From Holothuria scabra (Eukaryota > Echinodermata > Holothuroidea > Aspidochirotida > Holothuriidae), in contig CM074190.1 of NCBI GenBank assembly GCA_037179385.1, forward strand, positions 9,817,706 through 9,881,705: a stretch of DNA of 64,000 bases, written 5' to 3'. Both the position numbers and the translations under genes were made by a program. This document shows positions 60,173-64,000 of the stretch, piece by piece. The notes below the pieces were generated by a model that saw only the letters and a list, made by a program, of their open reading frames with translations, did not search any database and was not told where the DNA came from. The stretch's first letter is position 1. Each line of letters starts with the position of its first letter.

Positions 60173-62130
60173 TGAAGAGGAAAATGGACAAAACCAAAAG
60201 AGAACAAAGGGAAATAAGAGAGGAAAAAGTGGGAGAGTGGTAAAGCATTAAATTGTACACCTTTTTCATCTTTTGCACCTTTCCTGCATTTTTGCCAACC
60301 CTTTCTCAACCCCTATTCCAACCTCTGCTTAGAACGTCGACTAGACAACATTTCATCCGTCGGCTACACCCGACTAAGATCAATTGTTTCCAAACTGAGG
60401 AGCTAACCAATAAATGTTACTAACTGGCTGACTGACTAGCCCTGTTATAGCATGTCAATATACACACAGCCAGATGTATTTCATTCAGATCTCCCTACAG
60501 AACTGATTTTCACTACTTCTGCTGTGAATCTTTTGTTAAACGTTGAATGAGATAGACCAAAGATGAACATCCCATAAACACTCTCGTTCCAAACGCAAAT
60601 GATTTCTCCTTTTCTCAACATATTTGCCTGCACCCGAACCAACGATGAAGCTGGAATGTAATGTTTGTTTGTATGCATATTAATGTTTGTGGGGGCTTAA
60701 AATATTAAGCAAATTGCATTCGTGTTGTATAGGCTTGGACAGGTACGCTGTCATATTCACGAAACACTTTTTGTCCCCATAATGAAGAAATACTTGCCTG
60801 TTAAGCTTAATATTCAAGTACATATCTGAAGATAAGATTGGGTTATCAAGATGCTATGTCCCGATATCATTATGTCTTCGTATCGCATATTTTTGGCGTC
60901 TAACTCCTTTCTATTTTAAATCTGGTACAACACTTTGTACATTCATTTTGTTCAGAAGACTTTCTAACAGCAATAGCCCTTTTGTTGTTGGTTAAGAGAT
61001 TACAAACATGTGTAATGTAGCACGAGCATTTTCAATTTGTGAGTAGATATGATGACACACTTATTTAATCCCAGAGAGGCGAATCATTTGTTTGTGATCA
61101 TATCAAACTAAAAATTGACAGACAAATCTGCAACTTGCAACTTTATCGTCGTTGAAGATCTAATGGGATAGTTCATTGTCTTTATTCCAAGGACATATCA
61201 AATTACTTTTAATGATTCCATGTGAAACGTGTTTTTATCCAAACTCTTCTACGAGTTTGGGCAAAACCTGACAAGGAACAGATTGCTGATTTGAATGAGA
61301 TAACTCAGATGTATCAAAATTCTTCCCACGAATATCTTAAAATCACGTGCGCTCTGCTTGCTTACTCAGGTTGATTGAAAGTTATTAACATGCAACATTT
61401 TTCAAATATGTTTTTTGTAACTTTTTTCGTCGCTAAAGAACTATGAAACTTGTAACAAGAGAACGAATTGTGTAAACATTGCGTTCACTGAAATTACAAT
61501 AAAGTTGCACGACGTTTTTTATTACGACTATTTCATAGTGCTGAAAGATCACAGGTAGGCCTATAGTACTAATCCTGTAGTTAACCGCAAAGATAATGCG
61601 GTCCCTTTTTCCAAAAATTTTTGTTAAAGATGGTGCATGAATTATATTTCAAGTCTTTTGGCATGTAACTTCATTACATCTTTCTGAACCCCCCCCCCCC
61701 AACCAAAAAATCCCCAGATTGCATTTTGGAATATTTTATATCCATTCATATGAAGCGATATTCCTAAACTTGTGTGGGCCTATAACGTGCGTTATCTCGA
61801 GATAAAGTCACGGTAATGAATAGATGCACTCCTCAAATAGGCCACTGGTACTCCAATTTACTCGGGGTTGTGTCACGTGGTTATTTCCAAACACAACTTA
61901 TATTGTTGCTATTTTAATCAAAACCTTGTCGTGCATGGATAATTTTACAACAACCCTGGACCTCGCTGTGCATTATAACAAGATAATTCACTCTCGCCTT
62001 AGGGATTAAAGCAATCCTTTATGAACTATGCCCTCATGCAACCCTTGTGCAAAGTTTGTATTAACTTCGATCCCGTATTATCTTGGCCTAATGCACGTTT
62101 AATTCATTTTGACATAATCTTCAAAGACAG
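60173..62130. other. Unassigned spacer
   Basis: A C-run lies at about 61689-61700. No gene or repeat is recognised. Confidence 0.45.
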
Positions 62131-62973
62131 TTGTTACAACGGTTATTGTAAAAATTAACCGATAATGTAAAAAAATCTTTGAACCGATAATGTAAAAAAT
62201 TCTTAGAACCGATAATGTATAAAAACTAACCGATAATGTAAAAACTGTTCTAACGAGGGTTTCATATGGTCCTGCCTACAGGTGTGCCTGTGTGCGAGCT
62301 TATATATATAGGTAGGTCGGCAGGTAAGCTGACAGGCGGTATATGGGCGAGGCGGGAAAGCGAACAGGTACCTTCGTGGGTGGCCGCGTGTGTACGTGCG
62401 TATGTGAGCATGTAACGTGTGTTCATTTATTGGTCTATCTTATTGACTATGCTGTGTCTGACGGAAGCTTTCATCATGGGAGTAATCAGAATATTTTTAT
62501 TGGGGATGGCCAACTACAGTTAACTAATTTTTGGAAAATGAAGTAGGGGACATGCCCCCCTGGCGTCCCTCAAGATACAACAATGGCCTATACGTAGTTT
62601 ATGATTGGGTTCATAAAATTTGAACTTCTCGCTTGAGCAGCCGTGGCGCTACAAAGGGGACAAGAAAGTGGCGTGACAAGAACAATGTATAACTAAATGG
62701 AAAATGCATATATTCTCATACATGCAAATGATACACACACATTGACAAGCACATGTAAATGACAACTGGGGCAAACTGGTGTGAGAGGTGACGTTGGTGA
62801 CCTTTCGGTTTGAATCTGGCAGGCTAAGTGAGTGTGATATTAAATAGCGTATAGCCTGAGAACTCATATACTGAGCTATATGTCCGATCAGAACTTTTAC
62901 ATAATTGGTTGTTTTTACATTATTGTTAATTTTTTTACATTATCCGTTAATTTTTACATTATCGGTTGTAACA
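62131..62973. mobile_element. Inverted-repeat element with iterated ccgataatgtaaaaa motifs
   Basis: The left end reads TTGTTACAACGGTTATTG and the right end, in reverse, TGTTACAACCGATAATG. Behind each end the motif 'accgataatgtaaaaa' is repeated: about four or five times on the left (62138-62245) and three or four diverged times on the right (62895-62968). CAGT lies on both outer sides, allowing for one base, which would be a 4-bp target duplication. The ends and duplication size recall Ginger-type transposons, but that is an inference. The 600-bp centre has no transposase motif. Confidence 0.6.
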
Positions 62974-63109
62974 ACAGTCGTAACCCCGAACTACAATTTA
63001 ACTGAGGTTTCACATACCTCAATTGACACAGATCTTTGATTGACATCAAATTAAAATATGCAAAAATGACTTGTATTACCCAAAATTGACGGTGAGTGTT
63101 CTGATAACA

Positions 63110-63225
63110 CAGTGGGGCCTTTAATGCTCACCAGGATAGACCTAAACTTGCATTGTGTCTGGAAACATTAAAGTTTAGACAGCTGTACAAAGGGCTAGAA
63201 GCAAGCAGGTAAGTAAAATGCGGAT
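63110..63225 (-). mobile_element. MITE family B, partial copy (inverted)
   Basis: On the minus strand this region contains 'cttctagccctttgtacagctgtctaaa' and 'tccagacacaatgcaag', matching the first half of the family B copies. Its ends are unclear. Confidence 0.5.
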
Positions 63226-64000
63226 GACGGTCTTAGGAGGCGAATATCTTTCTTTAAATTCAAGAGTGATTCATTTCATATTGCGCTGAGGTCATGAATT
63301 GAATAGGTGTTCTCATGATTGATAAAGCAAGCTGGAAATTTTAAATTTATGCCTCACTTGTGCTTGCAGAAAATCAACTTGATGTTACTAATATGCGCAA
63401 AGCTTCCATGGCTCTTAGTATAAATTTTCAGTGTGATCAAAGCATTTCGTCTTCCTGTGAACATGGAAAAAGAAAAAAATAAATTTCAACCAACGCTAAA
63501 GTTACACATTTTACCAAAGGCATCAAGGGTTTTCTTTAATATGTTACTTTATAATTCAGTTTAATTTCTAAACACAAAATGCTCTAACTTAAGTAAAATA
63601 TGTTCAATCTTTGTTAGAAAACCATTATGCCATATCATCTACACTTTTAACTCATCTTCAACGAATTACAAGTTTATAAGCCCCTTAAATTTATGCTCAA
63701 ATGTCTCATTTCTATACGATCGTATAACATTTTGAAACATTATAGGGTGGACCCATTCGTGTCAGGTTTCTGAGAATCCTGCAGGATGCATGATTGCAAT
63801 TTTAACCTTCCCATTATCGAATCACATTTGCTGCCCCCTTCTCTCCAGATTCCGAATCCGATACTGTTCCATGAATTAACGAGTCATTACAAGATTTTAT
63901 CATACGTAACTACATACATACCAATTAGTAAATGGAGATACGTGACTACATACATACTGATTAGTAAATGGGGATCCAATTTCAATATGCAACAATTTGA
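63226..64000. other. Unassigned end of window
   Basis: A 48-bp tandem duplication ('actacatacatac...attagtaaatgg') lies at about 63908-63970. No gene is recognised. Confidence 0.45.

Noticed and set aside
1..64000. tRNA and rRNA genes
   Set aside because: No cloverleaf with A and B boxes in the right places was found by eye; isolated 'ggttcga' strings occur without partners. A tRNA search program would settle this.

Overview
This 64 kb window looks like intergenic or intronic DNA from an animal nuclear genome. It is AT-rich, has no bacterial-style gene packing, and is full of eukaryotic mobile elements: an LTR retrotransposon with Ty3/Gypsy-type gag and pol, a CR1-like LINE relic, hAT-like elements with 8-bp target duplications, TTAA-flanked MITEs, a foldback-like element and tandem satellites. 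A marine invertebrate such as an echinoderm is my guess from general texture, not from a diagnostic gene. No complete conserved host protein gene could be recognised. Two places look like fragments of host genes: a possible terminal exon near 7.1-7.5 kb and a possible promoter plus two small exons at 46.1-46.9 kb. No tRNA, rRNA or CRISPR was seen.

Layout. 1-2.0 kb holds two short dispersed repeats. 2.03-4.05 kb is a satellite of about 14 units of 145 bp. Nearly every unit carries a ladder of nuclear-receptor-type half-sites (AGGTCA, 1 bp, AGGTCA, 4 bp, GGGTCA, 4 bp, GGGTCA). An eroded relative lies at 14.7-15.3 kb. 8.4-9.0 kb and 43.9-44.5 kb carry the same two-MITE unit in opposite orientations, with a shared spacer between the two TTAA-flanked MITEs; a fifth, single copy lies at 35.7 kb. 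15.3-26 kb is almost featureless to me.

26.0-34.5 kb is a decayed LTR retrotransposon of about 8.3 kb: LTRs, gag with a CCHC zinc knuckle, protease, broken reverse transcriptase and RNase H, a nearly readable integrase and an unusual tail after the integrase. A LINE reverse-transcriptase relic follows at 34.8-35.2 kb.

39.66-43.20 kb is a large inverted repeat whose arms contain 52-bp tandem repeats, like a foldback element. Its right arm was broken by one hAT-like element (8-bp duplication, one mismatch), itself broken by a second (perfect 8-bp duplication), giving a three-layer insertion history. Another hAT-like element of about 2 kb, possibly nested too, occupies 50.4-52.4 kb with a perfect 8-bp duplication. 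Several MITE families recur through the window, and a terminal-inverted-repeat element with short iterated motifs lies at 62.13-62.97 kb.

The most unusual signals are the regularly spaced half-site satellite, the conserved double-MITE unit, the foldback element with nested insertions, and the possible small gene at 46 kb, whose upstream region has a diverged copy about 1.5 kb away. Everything was read by eye; family names rest on termini, target duplications and short protein motifs.
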